Shown here: piece after piece, positions 43,937 to 51,125 of the stretch
Layout of the letters: every line of letters starts with the position of its first letter
Position numbering within the stretch: position 1 is the first letter of the stretch
From: Rhizobium sp. P40RR-XXII
GTDB taxonomy: Bacteria; Pseudomonadota; Alphaproteobacteria; Rhizobiales; Rhizobiaceae
NCBI RefSeq assembly: GCF_012641405.1
Contig: NZ_JABAII010000011.1
Span: forward strand, 155,919-219,918
Direction of reading: 5' to 3'
DNA: 64,000 nucleotides
Translations under genes and position numbers: made by a program
The notes under the pieces: generated by a model
Seen by the model: the letters and a program-made list of their open reading frames with translations, nothing else
Told to the model about the DNA's origin: nothing
Database searches by the model: none

Positions 43937-44911
43937 ATGCACAATTCCCCGGCAAGTGACTTGCCCCCTGCAAAAGATTTGGAGTCTATCGCCCGGCAGG
44001 GCAGCCGCTTCAAGCGTATGGCTGTCAGGATACCAACTTACCTGACCGATCTTAAAGAAAATCCGGCCTGGTTGCCCATGTTCCTCTTGGCCAGAACCCT
44101 GCCCTTTCGGCGGATCCATTGGCTTGCGACCAGGCAGCCCGTAAAGCTCCCCGTTTCCGGCGCTTCGATGTTTACCGATGTCGAGCGCAGCGCCGTCGTC
44201 AATGCCTTGCGGACGGATGGTATCTATCCGAGCCTGATGCTGCCGGATCACATCCATCGGGAGATCGCCGAATTTGCTGGAAATACTGGCTGCTACGGTA
44301 ATTTCAATAGGCAGCTCGAATTCGTGGCGAGCGAACATGGGCAAGCGGAAGCCCGGTTCGGGCGGCCGATTCTCAGCGGGCACTTCTTCGAACGCTCTCT
44401 CGATTGCGAGGCCGTCATGGCGGTGCAGCGCGATCCGTTGCTGATCGATGTCGCCCGCCAATATCTCGGCGGGCAGGCCAAGGTGATCACCACCCGCATC
44501 TGGTGGAGCTTTCCCACGCAGGCTTCCGAAGCCGACAGAAGCCTCGCCTCGCTCGACAAGTATCACTTCGATCTCGACGATTGGCGGATGCTGAAATTCT
44601 TCTTCAATCTCGTCGACGTGGATGAGGGCACCGGCCCGCACGTATTCATCAAGGGAAGCCACAGGCGTCGCCGGGTCCGGCATCAGCTGACTTTGCTTGT
44701 AGGGCATCCGGCAAACGAGGTGCTCGATTATTATGGGCAGGCGAATGCGCTGACGCTGACCGGCAAAGCCGGATCCGGCTTCGTCGAGGATCCCTTCGGC
44801 TTCCATATGGGCACGGTGCCCACGCGGAAGCCGCGCCTGATGATGGAGGTGGGTTTCGGCGTCTCGAAGCCCTCGCAGCGCCGCTTCCATGGGGAGCCGG
44901 TCCTTCGATAG
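43937..44911 (+). CDS. Phytanoyl-CoA dioxygenase (PhyH)-like protein
   Basis: 324 residues from ATG 43937 with GAAAGGA before it. Fe(II)/2-oxoglutarate dioxygenase features: the H-x-D pair in YHFDLDD (about residue 209), DVDEGTGPHVFIKGSH, and a second His in FGFHMGTVP (about 287), followed by an Arg in TRKPR. Substrate unknown; it could modify a lipid, sugar or small metabolite. Convergent with the bufferin operon, separated by a shared hairpin. Confidence 0.75.
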   Translation: MHNSPASDLPPAKDLESIARQGSRFKRMAVRIPTYLTDLKENPAWLPMFLLARTLPFRRIHWLATRQPVKLPVSGASMFTDVERSAVVNALRTDGIYPSLMLPDHIHREIAEFAGNTGCYGNFNRQLEFVASEHGQAEARFGRPILSGHFFERSLDCEAVMAVQRDPLLIDVARQYLGGQAKVITTRIWWSFPTQASEADRSLASLDKYHFDLDDWRMLKFFFNLVDVDEGTGPHVFIKGSHRRRRVRHQLTLLVGHPANEVLDYYGQANALTLTGKAGSGFVEDPFGFHMGTVPTRKPRLMMEVGFGVSKPSQRRFHGEPVLR

Positions 44912-44934
44912 ACCTCGTTTGGCCGTCATGCCAA

Positions 44935-44957
44935 GGAGCGCCGCTACCGGGCGCTCC
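44935..44957. terminator. Bidirectional hairpin between PhyH-like gene and bufferin operon
   Basis: GGAGCGCC-N7-GGCGCTCC, nested inside a wider 9-bp pair GTTTGGCCG (44917-44925) and CGGCCAAAC (44981-44989). It lies where two convergent transcripts end. There is no strong T-run, so the terminator role is inferred from position. Confidence 0.5.
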
Positions 44958-45451
44958 CCTCGATCCCGCCTCGGGACGAGCGGCCAAACCACCTGGCGAT
45001 CAGATGATCGAGAGCGATGCGCCCAGGCCCGCCAGCAATGATCACCAGAAAGCAGGTTGCCCAGGTGCCGTGCGTCGGCCAGGCATCGGGATAGACGAAA
45101 ATCTCAATCACCAGCGTCATGCCAAGCAATGCCAGCGCCGAAAGCCGGCTTGCCAGGCCGATGACGAGCAGAAAAGGAAAGAAATGCTCGCTGAAAGCGG
45201 CGATATGGGCGGCGATCCAGGGATCGACCAGCGGTAATTTATACTCCGTCTGGAAGAGATAGACGGCATTATCGGTCACATGCCAACCTTCCACTTCCGT
45301 CTGTCCCGCGCCAGAAGACGGCGGCAACCGACAGCCGCGCAATGAGCGCGATCAGATCATGCGGAATGCGGTCGAGAAGCTTTAAGCCGCCATAGAGTCT
45401 TTGGGCACGGTTTCGCGTTCGGCCGGAGCGGCCGTCATCCTGGTTCCGCAT
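44944..45451 (-). pseudogene. DoxX-family membrane protein, frameshifted
   Basis: Start ATG 45451 with GAGAGGAA upstream. The N-terminal frame (LKLLDRIPHDLIALIARLSV) stops being DoxX-like at VFWRGTDG; the -strand frame shifts near 45310 and continues GQTEVEGWHVTDNAVYLF and three transmembrane segments to 44944. Restoring one base after TGGCGC would rejoin the usual FWR-x-GQTKVEG motif. DoxX is the usual last member of bufferin operons. Mutation or sequencing error. Confidence 0.8.
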
Positions 45452-45466
45452 CTTGGTTCCTCTCAT

Positions 45467-46222
45467 TCAGCGAATGGCCAGGAAAGCGCCTGCCGTGAAC
45501 GCACCGGCGAGGTTGGCGGAAAGATCAAAATCTGCGGCTTCGGCAAGAGACGTCTCGAAGGCGCTGCCGAGATCGGTGCCGGCAAATAGCCGCTCCAGGA
45601 AGATGGCGCCGCCTGGAGGCAGACGATGCACTTCGACGATCATGTCCGGGCGGACGACGAGAGCATCCTCGGCCGTCCAATCGGCAATATCCGCAAGCTC
45701 GATTTCGCCGGTGTTCATCGCCCAGATGGTGACGGCCGGATGGGCACAGCGCACTATCGAGGCGGAGGGATGCGGCACGAAAGCGAGATCGGCTAGGCCT
45801 GCCGGCTCGATGGTCGCCAGCAAAGCGGCGTTGAGCGGCGTTGCATCGGCGGCGTGATAGGCGTGACCCCGTGCTGCCTCCAATCTCATGACGTCGGGCA
45901 GATAAGGGATTTCCCGCGCCGGCTTGAAATCCTTGACGAAGTCGGGAAAATCATCGCCATAGGCAAGCAGCAGCGGCGATCGCGGTGGATGCAGGCGGAC
46001 GAATTCCTGCGCCATGGCTGCAAAGAACTCCTCACCGACGATCCTTTCGGCTGCCGGAAAGCGTGAGGCGAGTGCACTGATCAGGCCGATCGCGACATTG
46101 TTGCGATAGACGCCGAAGCGCCGCGCCGGCTCCGGGCCGCTCCAGGCTGTAAGCCCCTTGGGCACGGCCAGGTCAGAATCGATGAGGGCCGCGGCGAATT
46201 CGGTTTGCGTGGCGAGAGACAT
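45467..46222 (-). CDS. bufC: DUF2063 bufferin-maturation partner (BufC/HvfC)
   Basis: 251 residues. DUF2063 pattern: QTEFAAALIDSDLAVPKGL, RRFGVYRNNVAIGLISAL, RFPAAERIVGEEFFAAMAQE, PYLPDVMRLEAARGHAYH. In bufferin loci this protein binds the precursor leader and brings it to the MNIO enzyme. Only 10 bp separate it from bufB; bufD-like DoxX follows at 15 bp, so one operon. Confidence 0.92.
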   Translation of the reverse strand: MSLATQTEFAAALIDSDLAVPKGLTAWSGPEPARRFGVYRNNVAIGLISALASRFPAAERIVGEEFFAAMAQEFVRLHPPRSPLLLAYGDDFPDFVKDFKPAREIPYLPDVMRLEAARGHAYHAADATPLNAALLATIEPAGLADLAFVPHPSASIVRCAHPAVTIWAMNTGEIELADIADWTAEDALVVRPDMIVEVHRLPPGGAIFLERLFAGTDLGSAFETSLAEAADFDLSANLAGAFTAGAFLAIR

Positions 46223-46232
46223 AATCCTCTCC

Positions 46233-47087
46233 TCATGCCGCTCGGCGCTTGGCCGCGCGTTTGAGGATGGCGTCAGCAGCCTCCGCCTCGGCTCTCAGAA
46301 TCGGCCATTCCGGCACGTCGTTATCCCATTCGACCAGGCTGGCAATCGGCCCCGTCCGGCCGATCAGCTCTTCGTAAAGCTCCCAGACCGGATCCTTTAC
46401 CGGGGTATCGTGGCTGTCGATCAGGAGCGGCTCGCCGGCATCGTCGATAGTCTCCGAATGGCCGCTCAGATGGATCTCGCGCACCCATTGCACCGGGAAC
46501 CGCTCGAGATAGGCCCGCGCATCCATATGGTGGTTGGTGGCGGCGACAAAGACATTGTTGACGTCGAGCAGCAGGCCGCAACCGGTGTGGCGGGCGACGT
46601 CCGCCAGAAACTCCGTCTCTTCGATCGTGCTTTCCTCAAAGAGCAGGTAGGTAGCCGGATTCTCCAGCAGCAACTGCCGGCCGAGCAACGCCTGAACCTG
46701 ATCGATATGATTGCAGACCTGCGCAAGCGTCGTCTCGGTATAAGGCAGGGGCAGCAGATCGTTGAGAAAGGTCGTGTCGTGGCTCGACCACGCGAGATGC
46801 TCCGAAAAGCTCTCCGGCTCGTAGCGATCGCAGACGATCTTCAGGCGGGCAAGATGTTCGGTATCCAACGGCTGCATCGAGCCGATGGAAAGACCGACAC
46901 CATGAATGGACAAGGCATAATTCTGGCGCAGCCGGCCGAGCTGGGCATGCGGCGGGCCGCCGGCACCCATATAGTTTTCGGCATGAACTTCGAAAAAGCC
47001 GATCGGCTGCCTTTCGGCATCGATCGCGGCGAAATGCTCCGGCTTGAAGCCGACGCCGGCGCGGCGGGGAAGTTCTGACGGTTTCAC
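46233..47087 (-). CDS. bufB: DUF692 MNIO enzyme (BufB/HvfB)
   Basis: 284 residues from GTG 47087 (VKPSELPRRAGVGFK) with a G-rich site upstream; the longer frame to 47414 overlaps a bufA gene and is not coding. Multinuclear non-haem iron oxidase fold: AGVGFKPEHFAAI, FFEVHAENYMG, LSIHGVGLSIG, SEHLAW, LENPATYL, LLLDVNNVFVAATNH, IHLSGHSE, IDSHDTPV. It oxidises cysteine residues of the bufferin precursor (thiooxazole formation in characterised systems). Confidence 0.92.
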   Translation of the reverse strand: MKPSELPRRAGVGFKPEHFAAIDAERQPIGFFEVHAENYMGAGGPPHAQLGRLRQNYALSIHGVGLSIGSMQPLDTEHLARLKIVCDRYEPESFSEHLAWSSHDTTFLNDLLPLPYTETTLAQVCNHIDQVQALLGRQLLLENPATYLLFEESTIEETEFLADVARHTGCGLLLDVNNVFVAATNHHMDARAYLERFPVQWVREIHLSGHSETIDDAGEPLLIDSHDTPVKDPVWELYEELIGRTGPIASLVEWDNDVPEWPILRAEAEAADAILKRAAKRRAA

Positions 47088-47230
47088 TGTGGCCCCCGGG
47101 TAAGAGCAGTTCCAGCAAAAGTGCGAAGCGGTTTTGCGTCCGGAATTGCGTGAAAACAAAGAGATCATTCCGTCGAGAGGCGGGCGGCGCCTGTGAGAAG
47201 ATGTGCCGCCCACGTGTTCGCGCTGCCTTG

Positions 47231-47515
47231 TCAGACGGGTGCCGGACCCTGCACCAGGGTACCGTGGCTGTTCGGCGTCTTGATCGTCTCGCAGGTTCCG
47301 GCGGGAACCAGCTTCCACGAGTTGCGCTGATAGTCGACCTTCGCTGTTCCGGCGCAGGTCGTGCCGGGGCCGGCGGCGCAATCGTTCTGGCCCTTGAGAG
47401 CGACGCCATAGCATTTTTCCTTGGCGTCGGCGGCCGAGGCGCTGGTTGTGCCGGCAGCCAGCGTCACAGCCGTGGCAACCGATGCGGCCAAGGCGAGTGC
47501 GGGCATCTTGTTCAT
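47231..47515 (-). CDS. bufA: Bufferin precursor BufA1-like (DUF2282), second copy
   Basis: 94 residues. Sec signal peptide (MPALALAASVATAVTLAAGT...SASA) and mature core with EKCYGVALKGQNDCAAG, TCAGTAKVDY and PAGTCETI: four cysteines in the DUF2282 pattern. The precursor is modified by BufB/BufC and exported, where it buffers copper or other metals. Downstream of the first bufA by 46 bp; the two mature cores are paralogous. Confidence 0.92.
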   Translation of the reverse strand: MNKMPALALAASVATAVTLAAGTTSASAADAKEKCYGVALKGQNDCAAGPGTTCAGTAKVDYQRNSWKLVPAGTCETIKTPNSHGTLVQGPAPV

Positions 47516-47561
47516 GACATGCTCCTTACGACAGGTGATTGGCTGGCGATCCGGTTTCGGA

Positions 47562-47828
47562 TCAGGCCGGGGTCAGCGAGCCATGGCCCTTCGGGGTCTT
47601 CATGGAGGTGCAGGTGCCTGTGGGAACGAGCTTGAAGGACATCTTATCGTAGCTCATGGTCGATTTGCCGGCGCAATCATGCTTGCCGGCGGCGCAATCG
47701 TTCTGACCCTTGAGGGCGACACCGTAGCATTTTTCCTTGGAGTCGGCTGCCGATGCCGGAACGGCGACGGATGCCAGTGCCGAGGCGATCGAGCCCGCGA
47801 TGGCCAGGGTGATGATGCTGTTCTTCAT
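47562..47828 (-). CDS. bufA: Bufferin precursor BufA1-like (DUF2282), first copy
   Basis: 88 residues from ATG 47828 with GGAGACAG upstream. Signal peptide (MKNSIITLAIAGSIASALAS...PASA) and the same EKCYGVALKGQNDCAAG core, then HDCAGKSTMSYD and PTGTCTSMKTPKGHGS. First gene of the bufferin operon; promoter at 47878-47903 matches the one before the divergent sigma gene. Confidence 0.92.
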   Translation of the reverse strand: MKNSIITLAIAGSIASALASVAVPASAADSKEKCYGVALKGQNDCAAGKHDCAGKSTMSYDKMSFKLVPTGTCTSMKTPKGHGSLTPA

Positions 47829-47877
47829 GGATCTGTCTCCTTGATGGATGCGAGCCGCCATTGGCTTGCATCGAGGC

Positions 47878-47903
47878 TACGGAGCGTCACGGTCGGATGT
47901 TAC
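47878..47903 (-). promoter_or_regulatory. ECF-type promoter of the bufferin operon
   Basis: On the minus strand GTAACA (47903-47898), 16 bases, then CGTA (47881-47878). Caulobacter SigF, which controls a related locus, uses GTAACC-N16-CGAA. Predicted start about 45 bases before the first bufA ATG. Confidence 0.75.
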
Positions 47904-48073
47904 AGCCATATCGAAATTTTTTCGAGATGGCCTCCATCATACTGCGCCGGCTATCTGCCCAGTCGGGTTGATGCTCCTCATAATGGCGAGCCTGATACGG
48001 GTATCGAGGAAAGGCGCGGGTTCGGCGGCTCCCGATGGAAACGAAAGGGCTTGAAAAATATGTGTCGTTGCCG

Positions 48074-48099
48074 GTAACGAAAGCCTGCGGTTCCGCGTA
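48074..48099 (+). promoter_or_regulatory. ECF-type promoter of the sigma/anti-sigma operon
   Basis: GTAACG (48074-48079), 16 bases, CGTA (48096-48099): same boxes and same spacing as the bufferin promoter, so autoregulation is likely. The predicted transcription start (about 48105) leaves only a few bases before the ATG at 48113. Confidence 0.7.
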
Positions 48100-48112
48100 G
48101 AGGAGATGTCGG

Positions 48113-48679
48113 ATGAATCATTCGGCGCGCGAAAAGGAATGGGCAGTCTGGATGCGCGCCGCCATCAGCGGCGATGCGCAGGCGTATCACCGTTTCTTGT
48201 CCGCGGTGACGCCGCATCTGCGCGCCATGGCGAAAAGGCGGTGCGATCAGCTCGGTGCGCCGGCGAGCGAGGCCGAGGATGTGGTTCAGGAAGTGCTGCT
48301 GGCTGTCCATCTGAAGCGCGGAACCTGGGATTCATCGCGCCCGATCGGGCCCTGGCTGTCGACGATCGTGCGTAACAAGCTGATTGACAGCCTCAGGCGG
48401 CGTGGGCGGCATATGAGCGTACCGATCGACGATGTGATCGATTTTCTGGAGGCGGAAGACCATGCCGACGCCTTGGATCGGTTCGATGTCGATCGTATCT
48501 TGGAGCAGTTGAAGGATCCGCAGAAAACCATCGTACGCTCGATTTCCGTTGAGGGAGCCAGCGTGCGGGAAACGGCGGGTCGGCTGAAAATGACGGAAGG
48601 GGCGGTGCGCGTGGCGCTGCATCGCGCGCTGAAGGCGCTTGCGGCCATCTATCGGAGTGAGACCAGTGAAAACCGATGA
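48113..48679 (+). CDS. sigF: ECF RNA polymerase sigma factor, SigF-like
   Basis: 188 residues. Sigma-2 region: AYHRFLSAVTPHLRAMAKRR then SEAEDVVQEVLLAVHLKRGT and WLSTIVRNKLIDSLRRRGR; sigma-4 region: RSISVEGASVRETAGRLKMT then EGAVRVALHRALKALA. It directs polymerase to stress-induced promoters. Paired with an NrsF-type anti-sigma factor and divergent from the bufferin operon, as in the metal-responsive Caulobacter SigF system. The symbol is by analogy. Confidence 0.9.
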   Translation: MNHSAREKEWAVWMRAAISGDAQAYHRFLSAVTPHLRAMAKRRCDQLGAPASEAEDVVQEVLLAVHLKRGTWDSSRPIGPWLSTIVRNKLIDSLRRRGRHMSVPIDDVIDFLEAEDHADALDRFDVDRILEQLKDPQKTIVRSISVEGASVRETAGRLKMTEGAVRVALHRALKALAAIYRSETSENR

Positions 48680-49301
48680 CCTCATTAATCTTCTGGCGCA
48701 GGACGCGCCGGTCCGCACACGGATCGGCAAGGCCCTGACCATGGCGGTCGTCGCGGGCATCCTGATCAGCGGTGGCATTTTCTTTGCGATGATCGGCTTT
48801 CGGGCCGACATAGACAGCGCGATGCAGACCGTCCGCTTCCTGTTCAAATTCGTGGTGACCATTGCGCTTGCCGTGACCGCTTGCGCCGTCGTCTTCCGCA
48901 TCGGCCGGCCAGGCGTATCGCTGCGCATCTGGGGCTGGACGCTATTGGCGGCGCCGCTCCTGCTGCTTGCCGCCGCCGCCGTCGAAATGGCCATCATGCC
49001 GGCTGACAGCTGGAGCGCGCGAATGATCGGGCACAATGCCCGCTTTTGCCTGACGCTCATTCCGCTTTTGTCGATCGGGCCGCTTGCCTGCTTCCTTTTT
49101 GCGCTACGCCATAGCGCGCCGGAAAGCCCGGGTGCGGCCGGTGCCGTCGCCGGCCTTGCCGCCAGCGGTATCGCCGCGACCTTTTACGCCTCCAACTGCA
49201 CGGACGACAGCCCGCTTTTCGTCATGCTCTGGTATCCGATCGCGATCGCCATGGTGACATCAGTCGGATATGTCCTCGGCAAACGCCTATTGGGCTGGTG
49301 A
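48666..49301 (+). CDS. nrsF: NrsF-type (DUF1109) membrane anti-sigma factor
   Basis: 211 residues from GTG 48666, overlapping the sigma gene by 14 bases. The N-terminus TDDLINLLAQDAPVR is the sigma-binding start of DUF1109. Six transmembrane segments follow (from VVAGILISGGIFFAMIGF to VMLWYPIAIAMVTSVGYVLG), with a cysteine in YASNCTDDSP (about 180) placed where metal-sensing cysteines lie in NrsF. It holds the sigma factor at the membrane until stress. Confidence 0.9.
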   Translation: MKTDDLINLLAQDAPVRTRIGKALTMAVVAGILISGGIFFAMIGFRADIDSAMQTVRFLFKFVVTIALAVTACAVVFRIGRPGVSLRIWGWTLLAAPLLLLAAAAVEMAIMPADSWSARMIGHNARFCLTLIPLLSIGPLACFLFALRHSAPESPGAAGAVAGLAASGIAATFYASNCTDDSPLFVMLWYPIAIAMVTSVGYVLGKRLLGW

Positions 49302-49316
49302 AATGACCAGCCCAAT
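49289..49316 (+). terminator. Hairpin at end of sigma/anti-sigma operon
   Basis: ATTGGGCTGG and CCAGCCCAAT form a perfect 10-bp stem around the anti-sigma stop codon (loop tgaaatga). No T-run follows. Likely a transcript-end or stabilising hairpin. Confidence 0.6.
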
Positions 49317-49461
49317 ACTTCCAGCATGGCTATCATCTCGGGCATGGACGGCGCTTTGCCAAAAAATCGCATTTGCTTGCGGTAAACTATTTGCATTTGC
49401 GACGAATTCGATTATAGAGGCGCAGCCTTCACCGCAAAGGGATTTTATCGCTAGCGGTCGT

Positions 49462-49535
49462 TGGGGAATAGTTCAATGGTAGAACGACGGACTCTGACTC
49501 CGTTAATCTTGGTTCGAGTCCAGGTTCCCCAGCCA
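49462..49535 (+). tRNA. tRNA-Gln (anticodon CTG)
   Basis: TGGGGAA acceptor arm pairs with TTCCCCA, D-arm with TTCAATGGTAGAA, anticodon stem ACGGA/TCCGT around loop CTCTGAC giving anticodon CTG, T-arm GGTTCGAGTCC, discriminator G and an encoded CCA. 74 nt. tRNA 3' ends are common integration sites and the DNA beyond is degenerate, but no integrase or att repeat is visible. Confidence 0.95.
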
Positions 49536-50459
49536 ATTTTATCTAAATCGCGTCAATTTGTTGATTTGCCAGTCGTCTCAGAGATTGATTGGCGTCAACG
49601 GTGACATGATACCTGCAATAAGGATGGGTTCCTGCCCTAAACATCAGGGCTAGCGGTCATATCAAACCACGATGGAAAGCGAGTAGCCGAGCTAGATGGT
49701 CGTTGCGTGATACACGACCTGCTGATGGCCCATTTGCTCGGTGGCCTAGCATCAATCAAGTGGGACGTGGAGGGTTTCATTCGAAAAGTGCTTGGCAGTG
49801 TCGCGCTCGATCTCCAGGCTGAGGCTGAAGCAGCCGGCACCCAGCAAGCGACGCGCTTTGCTTATTCTATGAAGACATTGTAGAACTTCACGGCAAACAT
49901 CGCGCCCTCGCTTGGTGGCGGTGCAAGACGCGATCTGAGCTAAATGCCCGAAGAGCTTGAAGACCCGATGGTGGCTGTTAGGCGGATTATTTACTCGACT
50001 CGCGCGAATTTGAGGGCATACTCTCTACCAGCGCTCAGGCAGAGATGGACGCGATGGACGAGGATTTTCCATATATCGAACAGGAATGGAAAAGCGCCCT
50101 GGCAGTTGTCGCTATGGTGCTTACGTGCATAATCCTGATCGTCGCTGCTTTTTGGCTTTAATCTCAAAATGTGCAGTCTGGCAAATTGTTGCAGTGGATT
50201 GCAACTTTGAGTAATTGCTGGTCACCATGGGCAGGCTTTACGGTGAGTGATGGTACGCGTTGTGAAAATTACTCCGAAAAAGCGCAGCTGCATACATAGC
50301 TCTGAACTCCTGTACGATGTGATCCTTGGTAAATCCAGCAATCACCCTCTCTCGGCCTTTTAGCTCGCAACGCGAATCTGCTCTCTCGCCATATTCCCTC
50401 TCTGGTTATGAAATGAAATGCTCCTTCGGTCGGTGAGGCGAAAGGGGCACTATGCTATT
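49536..50459. other. Degenerate stretch after tRNA-Gln
   Basis: 924 bp without a confident gene. A frame open from 49641 to TAG 49881 reads like protein (LMAHLLGGLASIKWDVEGFI) but has no good start, so it may be a gene remnant. A 38-codon ORF with a membrane helix is at 50045-50161. The rest shows nothing I can name. Confidence 0.4.
50045..50161 (+). CDS. Possible 38-residue single-pass membrane peptide
   Basis: ATG 50045 to TAA 50161: an acidic N-terminus (MDAMDEDFPYIEQEWKS) then one hydrophobic helix (ALAVVAMVLTCIILIVAAFW). Ribosome-binding site weak (caggcagag). Could be real or chance. Confidence 0.3.
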   Translation: MDAMDEDFPYIEQEWKSALAVVAMVLTCIILIVAAFWL

Positions 50460-50717
50460 TCATTTAGGAGGCGAGAGACGCGCCACCATCCAGATATGAT
50501 ATCTTCCGATAAGACAACTCGTCCCAGTTTCCTCGGCTTCATAAAGCTCGCGGGCACAATGATCTGGCCTCATGATTAATTCGTCCAAAAGGCTAGCGAT
50601 ATCATCAGCACCAATCTGAGCTTCAGTGAATGTGCCAGCGCTGCGTTGTCGGGGCGTGGAACCTACCACTGCCATATCCTTGAGACCGAAAGCGGCAGCT
50701 TTCGCTAGGAACATCAC
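50460..50717 (-). CDS. Hypothetical small protein
   Basis: 85 residues. Central part GADDIASLLDELIMRPDHCA is helix-like; no domain, signal or membrane segment. Isolated in a gene-poor stretch; may not be real. Confidence 0.35.
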   Translation of the reverse strand: MMFLAKAAAFGLKDMAVVGSTPRQRSAGTFTEAQIGADDIASLLDELIMRPDHCARELYEAEETGTSCLIGRYHIWMVARLSPPK

Positions 50718-51125
50718 AGCGCATTAACCCAAAACGACGAGGGAGCGGCGAAAGAACTTGACCAGGACAACCGACACGCCCAATACCCGAGGGCGAGTCA
50801 ATTCTCGGCGCCAACCTCTGGGGGCATTGTAGAATAACGATCAGCTTTGATGCTGCATGACGCAGTCGGTACAGCGTTTTACAGCACATTCGTCGATCAT
50901 CCCGGTGACTCGTTTTCCTCTGAGGCGATTGACTGCACGACGCTCCGCACGTCAATTGTTGAAGTAAGTTTGGGCGAGGCCGAAATACATGAGTGACGAG
51001 AGAGGGCACGTATCCTTTATGTTCAAGGACGCGAATAATTCATTTTTATTCGACCGTTTGGCTGCAGCAATTTTTCGGTCCGGTAGATTACGTTCTGTTT
51101 GCAACAGCGCGCGGGGAATTTAGAC
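50718..51125. other. Gene-free stretch before type I secretion operon
   Basis: 408 bp. Holds the presumed operon promoter near 51020-51100, where an AT-rich stretch occurs. No other feature recognised. Confidence 0.5.

Noticed and set aside
47088..47414. N-terminal extension of the MNIO frame
   Set aside because: It overlaps the second bufferin precursor gene and has no similarity to DUF692.
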